This document shows, in pieces, positions 46,561-56,865 of a stretch of DNA of 64,000 bases. This DNA comes from Rapana venosa (taxonomy: Eukaryota > Mollusca > Gastropoda > Neogastropoda > Muricidae), in contig CM054143.1 of the NCBI GenBank assembly GCA_028751875.1, forward strand, positions 68,938,293 through 69,002,292, given 5' to 3'. Each line of letters opens with the position of its first letter. Within the stretch, counting starts at the first letter, position 1. The notes under the pieces were generated by a model that worked only from the letters and a program-made list of their open reading frames with translations, was not told the DNA's origin and searched no databases. A program made the translations under genes and the position numbers.

Positions 46561-47414
46561 CTTTCATGAAAACCCCCTCGAAAAGGGTGTCACTCTCCCC
46601 GGGGGAAAAGTTGGGCTACCTTTGCGGGAGGAGTTACCTTTCGTTTTTTAAAAATGACAGAACACAGAACTTTTTGCCGCTTTATCGATTTGGGTGTAAG
46701 TGAAAAAAAAACAACAAACATACCCCCCCCCCCCCAAAAAACCCCCAACAACAACAAAAAAACCCCCAACAAAACAAACAAACAAAAATCCTAAACAAAC
46801 AGCAACAACAAAGCAAGCAACAAGAAATCAAAGAAAGAAAGCGAGAGGCAAAATAAATAAGTCGTCAATGTTAACGTCTTTCCACTTTGATACCAGACGA
46901 CCCTATAATAGGAGAGAGAGATACTCTTTGGGTGTGTGTGTGTGTGTGTGTGTGATCACAAATGAAAGCCTATTCTTAACATTAACAGATCAAGGGAAAA
47001 AAAACTTTTTAAAAATCCGAAAAAAAAAACTGCAAGAACTACAAAAAATCCCCTATAAAAACTCCAAAAAATCTTTAGCAATGTCCAATTTAGATTTACA
47101 TTGTTCAAAATTCGTTTTGGGAAATTTTCTCAAAAAAGGGGTTTTAATTTTTCTGACATTCAAGTATGATATGGGTATTTGAATTAAAATTTCATAAAAA
47201 CAGCACTTAACATCCTTGCTGAATTTTGTCATGAATGCATTTAATTTTCCTGTAAAATAATCCCTTGAGTTGTCTTTCTTTTACTCTTTGTAGAACCCCT
47301 ATATGTTCAAATGTATTAAACATCATTTTTCACTGGGAACAAATATGAAAGCCGTTTTTTTTCCCAAATGCTTTTTTATGAAACATCTATCTACCTTCTA
47401 ATTAGTCTAAGTTA
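46561..47414. other. non-coding, run-rich
   Basis: C run and CAA-rich stretch at 46725-46830, GT at 46932-46952, then AT-rich unique sequence. No gene. Confidence 0.5.
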
Positions 47415-50155
47415 TCCATGGACAGGAAGTATTTTTTAGCGCCCCTAAATACTTATTCCACTGACCTCACGGCCCTCCAGATCCCAGGTCTCTGTAGGTC
47501 GAGGGAAAAAGAGCCGGTGACCCCAACTGACGAGGGTTTTTGCCTACTATGGGGGGAGCAGGACAAGATATCTTTGGGGAGGCATGCTTTCAACGAGAAC
47601 ATAAAAGCTCGGTAAAGGATACTCCCAAAAACAGCGGCTTAGGGCCCATCGCCTCAGGGCGCCCATTCAACATAAAGTGTTCAACCCTACGCCCAACAAC
47701 GGATACGATGATGAAGTCGAGAGGAATTCTACAACCAACTCAGGGCATCATCGAAAAGTAACAAGAAAGAAAAATTTGACATCCAGGGAGACTGGAACGC
47801 CAAGGTGGGCGAGACGCACTGAAAGACTGGAGAAATTTTCTGCGGCCCTCCTGTAATGCAATCACAATGAGCGGGACTCCGATACTGGAATTTGCCAGCA
47901 AAACGACTGGTGTCCCCCAATACCCTTGGAGAACAAAAGGCATCCCGGCGGGACTGGCAGCACCCAAGGGGACCCATCACAATCAGATTGACTACATCCT
48001 GGTGCGGGAAACCGGTTTCGATCGGCATAAACAGGCCAAGACGAGGACTTTCCCCGGGTGAGACAGGGGCAGCGATCTGACCTCGTGCTCCTGAATTTTT
48101 GAGCCCCGATTGAGAAGTCAATAAGAAAAGAAAATAGACTCAAGTTCAACCTGGAAGACTAAAGAACCCCACCATCGCAGGGCCCCAAGCAACAATAGGG
48201 GGGAAAATTCGCCCCACTGCTGGCATTGAAAAAGATGCCGAAACGTTGACCACCAGTTTTAACGTGATGAGGACAGCAAGCATACTCCTTGGCAAACATC
48301 GCCGAAAAAAACAACCATGGGCACAGATGAAATTTAAAATATGTGGGGGGACAAAAGACGGAACCAAAAGGGAAGACAACAACACTACGGAGTGTTGAGT
48401 ACAAGAAGTAAAAAAAAGATCGGGGAGAGACTGAGGAAGCCCAAGGAGGAAGGGTTAGAGAAAAATGTACAGAAATCGAAGAGAGCCTGACAAAGAATAA
48501 TAGCAGAAGGCAACCAGATTGTGAAAGAGCCACCAAACGAAACGGCAAGAGTCAGTAACACCGGGGAAAAAGAAGGAATTGCTAACAGAAAAAAAGGAAA
48601 TCGTTGGCAGATGGACGGTATTTTCCGAACCTACAATCATCAGACGCAGGCGACCCCAGGTATTTGCAAGCCAAGCCTCATCAATAAAGACAACTTCCCA
48701 ATTCAACGCGAGGAAGTAAAAGTAGCAATTAGTCGCTGAAAAAAGGGAAAATCAGCGGGAATCGCAAATCCCGCAGAGTGACCAAAACAGGGGGGAGAAG
48801 CTGACAGAATCTTCAAGTATCTGCAACAAATTGGGACCGGGGAGTGGCCTACACCATGGACCCAATCACTTTATCATCACTTCCCAAAAAGGAAAACTCC
48901 GCAGTGCCCAAAAATACAGGACAAAACACCCCATAAGTCAGCCGTAAGTTGTGAAAGTGATCCTGAACAGGTGAAACCCCCAGGGAGAAGGATCATCGCC
49001 GAAAGCAGGCCGGTTTCCGCCCAATAGAAGCACCCCAGAAAGATATTCAACCTGAGGGTTTTGTGTGAGAAATCACCAGCATCAACAAGAATCTTCCAGT
49101 CTTCATTTATTTTTGAAAGGGCCTTTGTAGAGTAGGCCCTGCGCTCGTGGGCCACCCTGAAAAAATTAAAAATGGGCAGAAGCTGATCCACCCATAAAGG
49201 GAAATCTACTCAAAGGCCCCCAGTGCAGTACTCGTACAGGGCACGGTAGGGGAAAGGTTCCGTACCCAGTTTGGGGTCCGCAGGGATGTTGCTGTCGCCA
49301 CACTGTTTAACATTTTCCTCGAAAGCATCAGACTGACGCCTTGGAAAAACCACACAGGCACAGTCAGATTGGGGGGCGAACAATCACCAACCCCCAGGTT
49401 TCCGATGAATTTACGGTTGGCAGGAAATGAAAAGGAAGGCCAACTAGTGGCAAGGACGAAATATCCCCACGATCGGCATGGGAAAACGCGCCGAAAACCA
49501 AGCTCATGTCAAACAGTGCCCAGCCAAACACCACCAAAATATCTCAGCGGAAAAGAACTGGAGACAGTTACCATTTCAAGAACCCCTTGGGGCCCTCATA
49601 AGTGAGGAGGGATCGAAGACCGAAATCCCAGCAAGAGCCACAAACAGCGCACAATGGCAAGACTGAAGACCATATGGGGAGAAGAAAACATCCCCTCGGA
49701 ACCCAAAGGGACAGTTACTAAACGCGCTAGCACCTCAACATGCTTTCGCATGTGAGGCATGGCACTGAAGCAGACTACAAAGGGGGATCCAAGCAGTGAA
49801 AAGAGATGCCTCAGAAGGCTCCCTTTGGGATCTATACAAAAGGCCATTCAAACAATGAAGTCCGCGAATGATCACTCAACAAGGCGGGATATAAAACCCA
49901 CTGACCACGGCGAAAAAAAAGGAAACCAGGTGGTAGGACCGTAAACACCTCAGAAGGACTTGCAAGGCCATCCTGCAAGGAAAAGTCCAGGGGGGAGAAA
50001 ACGGGGCAGACAGAGGAAAAGTGGGCCCACGACATCCGTGATTGGACAGGGGAGGATTTGGTCACCCGGGACTCGCCCCGACCGGGTAAGTGGAGCCCGC
50101 TGGGCCCCGCGTCCCCATGCAGCGTCCCCACGACCCTGGGGGTTATGGGACCCGT
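47415..50155 (+). mobile_element. RTE-like LINE, nearly complete but disabled (copy R3)
   Basis: GC-richer than copies R1 and R2 and a different subfamily. Endonuclease pieces: 'DLTALQIPGLCRS' at 47461-47500; 'DIQGDWNAKVG' at about 47778-47810; 'HHNQIDYILV' at about 47977-48006; 'GSDLVLLNF'-like text near 48072-48100; 'KFNLED' near 48143. RT pieces: 'AGFRPNRSTPE' at about 49008-49040; 'FGVRRDVAVATLFNIFLESI' at about 49268-49333, where the usual QGCLLSP is damaged; 'HTGTVRLGGEQSPTPRF' at about 49351-49402, after which the FADD active site is missing and the text goes straight to 'LRLAG'. The C-terminus reads 'LISEEGSKTEIPARATNSA' and 'GGRKRGRQRKSG'. It has many frameshifts, some of which may be consensus errors. 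No tail microsatellite is visible. Confidence 0.85.
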
Positions 50156-51140
50156 GAACAGGAAAAACTTTTTAAAGAAGCTTCAAAGTGTAGACTGTAA
50201 GGCGACAACTTGCTCTGGTGTGCCATTTTATGCCCCCGATTTTTACATATAACGAAATTGGAAAGATACCACTTTTATGAGTAACCAAAAATGTATTCCA
50301 AATATTTCTGAGAAGTTCAACCCTGTAATTTGCTTTAGAAGAAATTTAAAATGAGGTCTGAAACAAAAATTTCCCAAAAGAGCCCAAACAAAAATCTTTG
50401 TGGCAAAAGACCTGTGTTTCAGATCTTTACAGCGTTTGAAAAGTTTAAAAAACTTAGTTGACTCACAAGGGCGTTTCAGTCTGTCCCGTTTGGGGAAAAG
50501 AAGCAAGCACACTTTGGTAGATTATTAACATGGAAAAAGAATGGAATCCAAATATTTGGTGGAATGTTCACTATAATACAGCATAATACCCATTCTCTTA
50601 AATTTTATTCAAATGGCTCATTGTAGGGCAATCCAAAAAGGTTCAGCATTCGCCCTCCAGCATTAAAAAAAAGAAAATTTATGATGGAATTTTTTTAGCT
50701 GAAGATCGCTATTCTAGGGTTTGACTTTTATTGTAATCACCTTCTCTTTCTTTTAAATTTTTACTTTGTGTGGATTCAAAATCGGGTTTTTTAAACATTA
50801 CAGTCTACAAGTTTTAAAAAAATACTAAACTAATTAGACTCAAATACTTCATAAATCTTGCATGTTTAAGAGGAATTCCCGTTTCCCTTTTTTGGGGTTC
50901 CTTCACAATAGGATTGTTTATAATGAGTGGATGGGAGGGGTGCAAAGAAAAGGGGCAGTATGAAAAAGGGGTCTATAGTACGCATGTCCCCCCTATCCTT
51001 TTCAGAGGGGTATCGTTTGTTAGAAGAAGCTTCTTTAAGCAAATTCATAGAAAAGAAACAAAGTGTTCAGCTAAAGATGATCACTAGTTGTTGTCTGAAA
51101 GGACACAGTTACTACAGAGGAAAGTTGGGGAAAAGACAGG
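50156..51140. other. non-coding, AT-rich
   Basis: Unique sequence without domain-bearing frames. The 86-residue frame at 50927 has no recognised motif. Confidence 0.5.
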
Positions 51141-51222
51141 GGAGACTATTATTTATTTATTTATTTATTATTCTTGTTATTATATAAATTTATTTACTTC
51201 GAGGACAATGGACTAAGCTTGG
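51141..51222 (-). mobile_element. SINE tail only, antisense
   Basis: (TTTA)n at 51146-51170, then 'atttacttcgaggacaatgg' and 'actaagc', the reverse complement of the SINE 3' end and its (TAAA)n tail. Confidence 0.8.
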
Positions 51223-51334
51223 AATGGAATGGAGTTATTCAAAAACAAACAAGCAGAAGGGGGGGGGGGGGGGATGGGGGCATGCTTGCAGTGCATGCAA
51301 AAGAGAGAGAGAGAGAGAGGAGAGAAGAGGAGAG

Positions 51335-51368
<34 letters not shown>

Positions 51369-51408
51369 GACAGAGACGAGAGACAGACAGACAGAGATCC
51401 TATCAAAA
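51223..51408. repeat. poly-G and GA/GACA array
   Basis: G run at about 51259-51272 and a GAGAGA/GACAGA array at 51303-51397. Confidence 0.9.
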
Positions 51409-51512
51409 TTAAATTCTTTTATTTTGGGGATAGTGAATAAGTATTTTCTGAGCTTTTGTGGGTGTGTTGTTTTTTTTACATCCAGTCCGCGCCCTTATCA
51501 GGTAGACATCAT
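51409..51512 (-). mobile_element. diverged SINE 3' end, antisense (variant tail, copy 1)
   Basis: 'attcttttattttggggata' then 'ctgagcttttgtgggtgtgt' and 'tttacatccagtccgcgccc'. It is collinear with 55330-55436 including the GA-rich flank, so these two loci are paralogous. Confidence 0.75.
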
Positions 51513-51786
51513 GTGAGAGAGAGAGAGGGAGAGAGAGGGGGGGGGGGGAAGGGGGGGTAAGGGGGGGGAGGAGGGGAGAGAGGGGGAGAGAGAGGGGGGA
51601 GAGGAGAGAGGGGAGCAGGAGGGAGAGAGGGGGAAAAGAGGAGAGAGGAGAGCGAAGAGAGCGGGAGGGGGAGAGGGGAGGGAGAGAGAGGGGGGAGGGA
51701 GGAGAGGGGGGAGGGAGAGAGAGAGGGAGGGGAGGGGAGGGAAAGAGAGAGGGAAAGAGAGAGAGAGAGAGAGGAGAGAGGAGAGA

Positions 51787-51825
<39 letters not shown>

Positions 51826-51965
51826 AGAAGACAGCAGACAGACAGACTGACATGGAGAGATAGAGAAAAAGACAGAAACGCATACATACACATACATTAG
51901 ACAGAAAGACAGAATAAGGAGAGAGACAGAGAGGGAGATGAGGAAAGAGACAGAGACAGACAGAC
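51513..51965 (+). repeat. (GA)n-rich array
   Basis: GAGAGAGGGG to 51835, then GACAGA words to about 51965. Minus-strand Ser/Leu/Pro frames are artefacts. Confidence 0.95.
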
Positions 51966-52282
51966 AGAGACAAGTGACAAAGAGATAGATGTTGGCAGAA
52001 TGAATGAATCGTTATTTTTCAAGGGTAACAGAATAAGCATGCCATACTTTTTATTTCATCAGCCCTTGCCCTGGAAAACTTGATATCTTTGTGTTTCCAA
52101 CAACTCCAAGAATTGTGCCAGCAGAACAGTTTTCTTTGATATAATTCGACTTTCCACATTTTTCAGATTATAATCTTTCTTTGCCTTATATTCATTTTCA
52201 AACTTTCAGTGACTCTATGATTTGTGTTAACCGGATTGTGTTAGTCTTTGTGACCCTGTGTACTGTGACCCTGCCGCAGCGT
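51966..52282. other. spacer with a weak SINE-tail match
   Basis: 'cgttatttttcaagggtaac' and 'agaataagcatgccatactt' at 52010-52050 resemble the antisense SINE 3' end. The rest is unique. Confidence 0.45.
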
Positions 52283-52366
52283 GCACATTTGCACGTGATT
52301 CACGACTTGCACATTTGCACGTGATTCACGACTTGCACATATTTTGCACGTGATTCACGACTCAAA
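52283..52366. repeat. 26-29 bp tandem repeat x3, each with CACGTG
   Basis: 'tttgcacgtgattcacgact' occurs three times, with CACGTG palindromes at 52292-52297, 52318-52323 and 52347-52352. CACGTG is a known E-box. No adjacent promoter or gene supports a regulatory role. Confidence 0.85.
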
Positions 52367-52461
52367 ACCGCCCCCACCACCACTGCCCAGCATTTGTCAC
52401 TACTGGCAATGACACTGACTGCTGCAGACTTAAAAGCTTTCTCCTCACGTGGGTTTCACCA
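52367..52461. other. short unique spacer
   Basis: No feature recognised. Confidence 0.4.
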
Positions 52462-52871
52462 AATAATAATAATAATGTATGGAATTTATACAGCGCTGAA
52501 TCTTGTAAAGCAACAAATCAAAGCGCTCAGATGACTTTAAAAAATATATATATGGAGGATAATGGAATAAGCGCTGATGTCCTTTTTTACAACCAGTCCC
52601 CGTGTGTATGCGGTTTTGTAAATTTTGTCATCTGTTCCCACCGGCACACAATGGCCTACTCTTTCGAACAGCGGAACAGGATTTAACGTGTGCGCAAGAT
52701 GTTCTGTATGCGTTCGCACACGGGGCCTTGGTTTATAGTCTCACCGAAAGGACGTTGATATTCAGTTCGATTTTTTTGTCAAACTGGGAAGAAAGGGCGA
52801 TGCTGGGAATCGAACCTAGAACCTCACGGTTTACTTATTGGCAGGCGAACGTCTTAACCATCCTGTCACCT
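52462..52871 (-). mobile_element. SINE type B, full length, best reference copy, antisense
   Basis: On the minus strand the tRNA head holds an A-box-like 'ggatggttaagacg' (52850-52863) and a B-box match 'ggttcgattccc' (52805-52816). A linker with 'ccctttcttcccagtttgac' follows, then the same core as type A ('gtgtgcgaacgcatacagaa', 'agagtaggccattgtgtgcc', 'gcttattccattatcctcc'). The L2-type tail 'aagattcagcgctgtataaa' comes next, with an (ATT)n end. The 'ggttaagacgtt' wording recalls class II (Ser/Leu) tRNAs, but the source tRNA is uncertain. Confidence 0.93.
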
Positions 52872-54110
52872 TTCTTCTTCTTCTTCTTCCATCTCCTTCT
52901 CAAATGCAAAAATTTTAATGGACTCAAACAACATATTGTAAACCTCGGAATACACCGCCGGAAAACCAGAGGAGGAACACGTGCAGGCATACGTCATCGC
53001 CTGCAGCATGCTTCCCCCACATCTGCCTCCCTCCTCACGTCTGACGTCACTACCACAACTGTCACCAGCCACAACACTGCTTTATTTTCTACATTCTTTT
53101 CTGACAAAATCCGCAACATTCGCTCTAGCTTGGATCAGACTCCTTTCCAGCCTGCAATTTCTGATCCTCAATTTTCTGGCACTCCTCTCCTGTTCTTTCA
53201 TCCAGCAAACAAGAAAGAAATCGAGACATTTCTGCAAGAAATGACTATAAAATCATGCGATCTCGACCCCATACCTGCTTCTCTTTTCGCGCCGTGCCTG
53301 CCACAGCTTATACTCGCTATCACAAAGATAGTAAACTCATCTCTTGTTTCTGGAAATGTTCCTTCAGCTCTCAAAACTGCTTTAGTCACACCATTACTCA
53401 AAAAGCATGACCTTGACCCTTACATTCTGAAGAATTACAGACCTGTTTCCAACCTACCTTTTATCTCTAAAGTCCTTGAAAGAGTTGTTCTGAAACAGCT
53501 CAACAACCACCTTCTCTCTAACAGTCTTCTTCCTGCGTTTCAGTCTGCCTATCGCGCCAACCACAGCACTGAAACTACCCTAGTCCACACCTTAAACACA
53601 CTTCTACTCGCTTCTGACTCCGGGAAAATCTCTCTTCTCGCTCTACTTGACTTATCTGCAGCCTTCGACACTATTGACCACTCAATTCTTCTCTCCCGTC
53701 TTCAAGAAACATTTGGTGTTATTGGTGCAGCCCTCACCTTGTTTAGCTCATACCTGACTGACAGATTCCAGACAGTCACAGTAAACAAGATTCAGTCAGT
53801 ACCTGCCAGACTGGAATGTGGAGTCCCGCAGGGATCAGTTCTCGGCCCTGTTCTTTTCACTCTCTACACTGTTCCACTGTCACATATAATTAACCGTCAT
53901 CAGATCAACCATCACTTTTATGCAGATGACTCTCAGATTATAAGCAGTGACACTCCTGAAAATCTGCCTTCTCTCTTTACAAATATGGCCTACTGCTTTC
54001 AAGATATCCCAAACTGGATGATAGAGAACAAGTTACAACTAAACACTGATAAAACTGAAGCCATGCTCGTAGGAACCAAACACAAACTCTTCCATTACAA
54101 CAGCTTTAAT
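52602..54110 (+). pseudogene. L2/CR1-like reverse transcriptase, open but truncated
   Basis: One plus frame runs 52602-54245. Its first ~98 codons are antisense SINE B, so the listed start is not native. Residues about 104-495 are LINE: a basic 'HRRKTRGGTRAG' stretch, then directly the pre-RT linker 'STFFSDKIRNIRSSLD' (residues 163-178), meaning that the endonuclease is absent. The RT is well preserved: 'LKNYRPVSNLPFISKVLERV' (276-295), 'AYRANHSTETTLV' (316-328), 'LLDLSAAFDTID' (348-359, Asp350), 'GVPQGSVLGPVLFTLY' (407-422), 'FYADDSQI' (439-446, Asp442 and Asp443) and 'NKLQLNTDKTEAMLVG' (476-491). All three catalytic aspartates remain. A frameshift at about 54095-54115 ends useful coding. 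The enzyme would copy the LINE RNA at a nicked target. Confidence 0.88.
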
Positions 54111-55010
54111 AGAACTCGGCAATGCATCAGTCCCTCTATCCACTGCTGTGAAATATTTAGGGGTCATTATCGACAACACACTCTCTATGTAAAAGTTCAT
54201 CACCCAGACCTGCCAGTCCTGCTACTATCAATTACGGCGTATTAGTGCAATTCGAAAGTACCTGTCCACAGATGCAACATCCAAACTCGTTGTGTCAAAA
54301 AATCTGAGCACGTTACTCCTCTCTTGCAATCTCTTCACTGGCTGCCTGTGCCACAAAGAATAAACTATAAGATCAGTACCCTCTGTTACAAATGCCTCCA
54401 TAAAACAGCACCCCCCTACCTCTGTGAATGTCTTCACCTGTACACTCCTTCTCTTCCTCCGCTCTGCTGCAGATAACCTTGTGCCTACTAATCCTAGATT
54501 CCAGCAGTCCACCGTTGGCCGTTGCTCTCTCTGTTTCCGGTCTATCCATTTGGAAAATGGCCTCCCTATCTCTCTGAGCTGCGCGCGCGCTGTCGCGCGA
54601 GAGCGTTGCACCACTTTAAAAATTATCCATGCACATCAGACATATTTGTTTTAAACCTACCAGATTTTTCATCTCTGTTTCATTTCATAGCTGCCCTGCT
54701 TTTCAACCAGCCCCCAAACCATCCCACCTGGCCCAAAGCTGTATAACCTGTTTGTGTGTGTGTGTCGTGTGTGTGCGTGTGTGTGTGGTTGTGTGTTGTG
54801 TGTGTGTTCTGTGGTTGGTGTGTTGTGTGTTGTTGTGTGTGTGCGCGCGCGCGCGTGCGCGCGCATTTTGGACTTGGTTAAACTATTACATGCTATTGTT
54901 CATGACTGTAAAAAAGTTGAGTGCAAACACTTTGAATTTGTACAGTGCAGGGATACATGCGCTCAAAAATTCCATTACTATTACTATTATTATGATTATG
55001 AGATGATGAT
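52880..55010 (+). mobile_element. L2/CR1-like LINE (copy L3) with internal deletions
   Basis: Carries the RT described separately. After the frameshift the text continues in other frames as 'STAVKYLGVIIDNTLSM' (about 54140-54190) and 'LRRISAIRKYLS' near 54230-54270. It then jumps at about 54295 straight to 'SEHVTPLLQSLHWLPV'-like sequence, losing the roughly 35 codons that normally lie between. The C-terminal block and 3' UTR follow, with a GT tract ending in perfect CG alternation (54752-54866). A diverged terminal sequence and (ATT)n-like tail end it near 55010. It is missing the endonuclease as well. Confidence 0.85.
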
Positions 55011-55329
55011 CGAATGATTATAATATCTCCATTATCTCATCATCATCATTAAGAGAGAGAGAAGAGGGGGGGGGGGGGGGGTAGGGGTGGGGGAGAGAGC
55101 ATAGGCAAATCATTAAAACTCACTCAATACATTTCAAGAAGCCTGGTATATTGATTGAAGACGGAGAACAATTATCGTAAGCCTGTTGAACGACTATATA
55201 AATAAAGCACGTATAAAATGAGAGAGAGAGAAGAGAGAGAGAGGAGAGAGAGAGAAAAGACAACAGACTGACAGACAGTGAGACAGACATAGCAGACCAG
55301 ACAGCCAGACAGACAGAGATAATCCCATC
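55011..55329. repeat. G run, unique piece and GA/GACA array
   Basis: G run at about 55068-55081, unique 55100-55215, then GA and GACAGA at 55218-55318. Confidence 0.75.
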
Positions 55330-55436
55330 AAAATCAAATTCCTTATTTGGGATAATGAATAATATTTCTGAGCTTTTGTGGGGTGTTGTTTTTTTTTACA
55401 TCCAATTCGCGCCTTTATCAGGGTAAACATCCTGTA
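55330..55436 (-). mobile_element. diverged SINE 3' end, antisense (variant tail, copy 2)
   Basis: 'tgagcttttgtggggtgttg' and 'tttacatccaattcgcgcct', matching 51409-51512 with the same GACAGA flank on the left and GA array on the right. Confidence 0.75.
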
Positions 55437-56427
55437 GAGAGAGAGGGGGAGAGAGAGAGAAAAAAGAGAGAGAGAGTGAGGGAGAAGAGAGAGGGAGAGA
55501 CTGCAGAGGGAGAGAAAGAGAGGAAAGAGAGAGGGAAGAGAGGGAGAAGAGAGGGAAGAATAGAGGGTGAGAGAGAGAGTATAGAAAGAGAGAGAGAGTG
55601 AGGTAGAGAGAGGGGGGGGGAGAAAAGAGGAGTAAGAAAGAGAGAGTGTGGAGAGAGAGGGATTAAAGAGAGGGAAAGAGATGAAAAGGGGGAAAGAGGG
55701 AGAGAGAGAGGGGGAGAAGAGAAGGGAAGAGAGAGGGTAAGAGAGGGAAGAGAGGAGAAGAGAGGGGAGAGAAGAGGGGGAGAGAAGAGAGGGGAGAGAG
55801 GGGAAGATAGAGGAGGGGGGAAGACGGGGAGAGAAAGAGGGGGGAGAGGAGAGGGAGAAGAGAGAGGGGGAGAGAGAAATGGGAAGAGAAAGTAGGGGGA
55901 GAGAGGGAGAGAGTAGAAAGGGGGGAGAATGGGGGGGGAGAGAAAGGAAGAGGAGAAGGGGGGGATGGAAAGAGAGGGAGAAAGAGGGGGAGTAGAGGAG
56001 CAAGGGGAAGAGAAGGGAGAGAGGAGGGGAAGAGAGAGAGAGGGGATAGTAGAGGGGGAAGAGGGAGAGGGGGGGAGAGAGATAGGGGAGAAGTGAGAAG
56101 GGAGAGAGGAGGGAGAGAGAAAAGAGGAGAAGAGAGAGAAGAGGGGGGTGGGAGGAGGGAGAGAGGGGAGAAAGTGGAGAAAGGGGATGAGGAGGGGGAG
56201 AGAAAGGGTAGAGGGAGAGAGGGGGAGAGAGTGGAGGAAAAAGGGAGAGAGAGAGAGGGAGAGGGTGAGGGAGGGGGAGAGAGAGGGAGGGAGAGAGGAG
56301 GGAGAGAGAGAGGGTGAGGAGGGGAGAGAGAGGAGCGAGAGAGGGAGGAGAGAAGGAAGGGAGAGAGAGGAGAAAGAGGGAGAGAGAGAGAGAGAGAGGG
56401 AGAAAGACCAGGAGAAGTGGGAGGGAA
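55437..56427 (+). repeat. (GA)n-rich array, about 1 kb
   Basis: GAGAGAGGG and GAAGAGAGGG words throughout. Frames on either strand are compositional artefacts. Confidence 0.95.
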
Positions 56428-56655
56428 GAGATTTATTTATTTATCCTTTATACGAGGATAAATGTAATAAGCACCCATTGCTTTTTTACATCCAGTCCCC
56501 GTGGGATGCCGGTTTTTTGTAAATTTTGTCATCTTTTTTCCCACTGGCTCACAATGGCCTAGCTTTTTCGAAAATGCGGAACAGGATTTAACGTGTGCGC
56601 AAGATGTTCTGCATGCGTTCTACACGGGCTCGTTTTATAGTCTCTCCGGAAGACG
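56428..56655 (-). mobile_element. SINE core and tail, antisense, head replaced by GA array
   Basis: From '(attt)n' and 'ctttatacgaggataaatg' through 'tttttacatccagtccccgt', 'ggaacaggatttaacgtgtg' and 'atgcgttctacacgggctcg' to 'tatagtctctccggaagacg', then directly GA. The head is missing at the same core edge as in the copy at 10128. Confidence 0.92.
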
Positions 56656-56681
56656 AAGAGAGAGAGAGAAGAAGAGAGAGA

Positions 56682-56721
<40 letters not shown>

Positions 56722-56865
56722 TGGAGAGACAGGGAGAGACAGGAGAGACAGGGAGAGAGAGATACAGGGAGAGAGAATAGAGGGAGAGAGAGAGACAGGG
56801 AGAGAGAGAGACAGGAGAGAGATAGAGGGAGAGAGAGAGACAGGGCGAAGAGAGAGAGGATGGTA
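56656..56865 (+). repeat. (GA)n / GACAGG array
   Basis: GA to 56720, then 'gagagacaggga' words in about 12-26 bp units. Confidence 0.92.

Noticed and set aside
52283..52366. CRISPR-like repeat array
   Set aside because: Three units with almost no spacer in a eukaryotic context; simple tandem repeat.
52805..52871. Possible tRNA gene on the minus strand
   Set aside because: Head of SINE type B; the same head and core occur at 41500.
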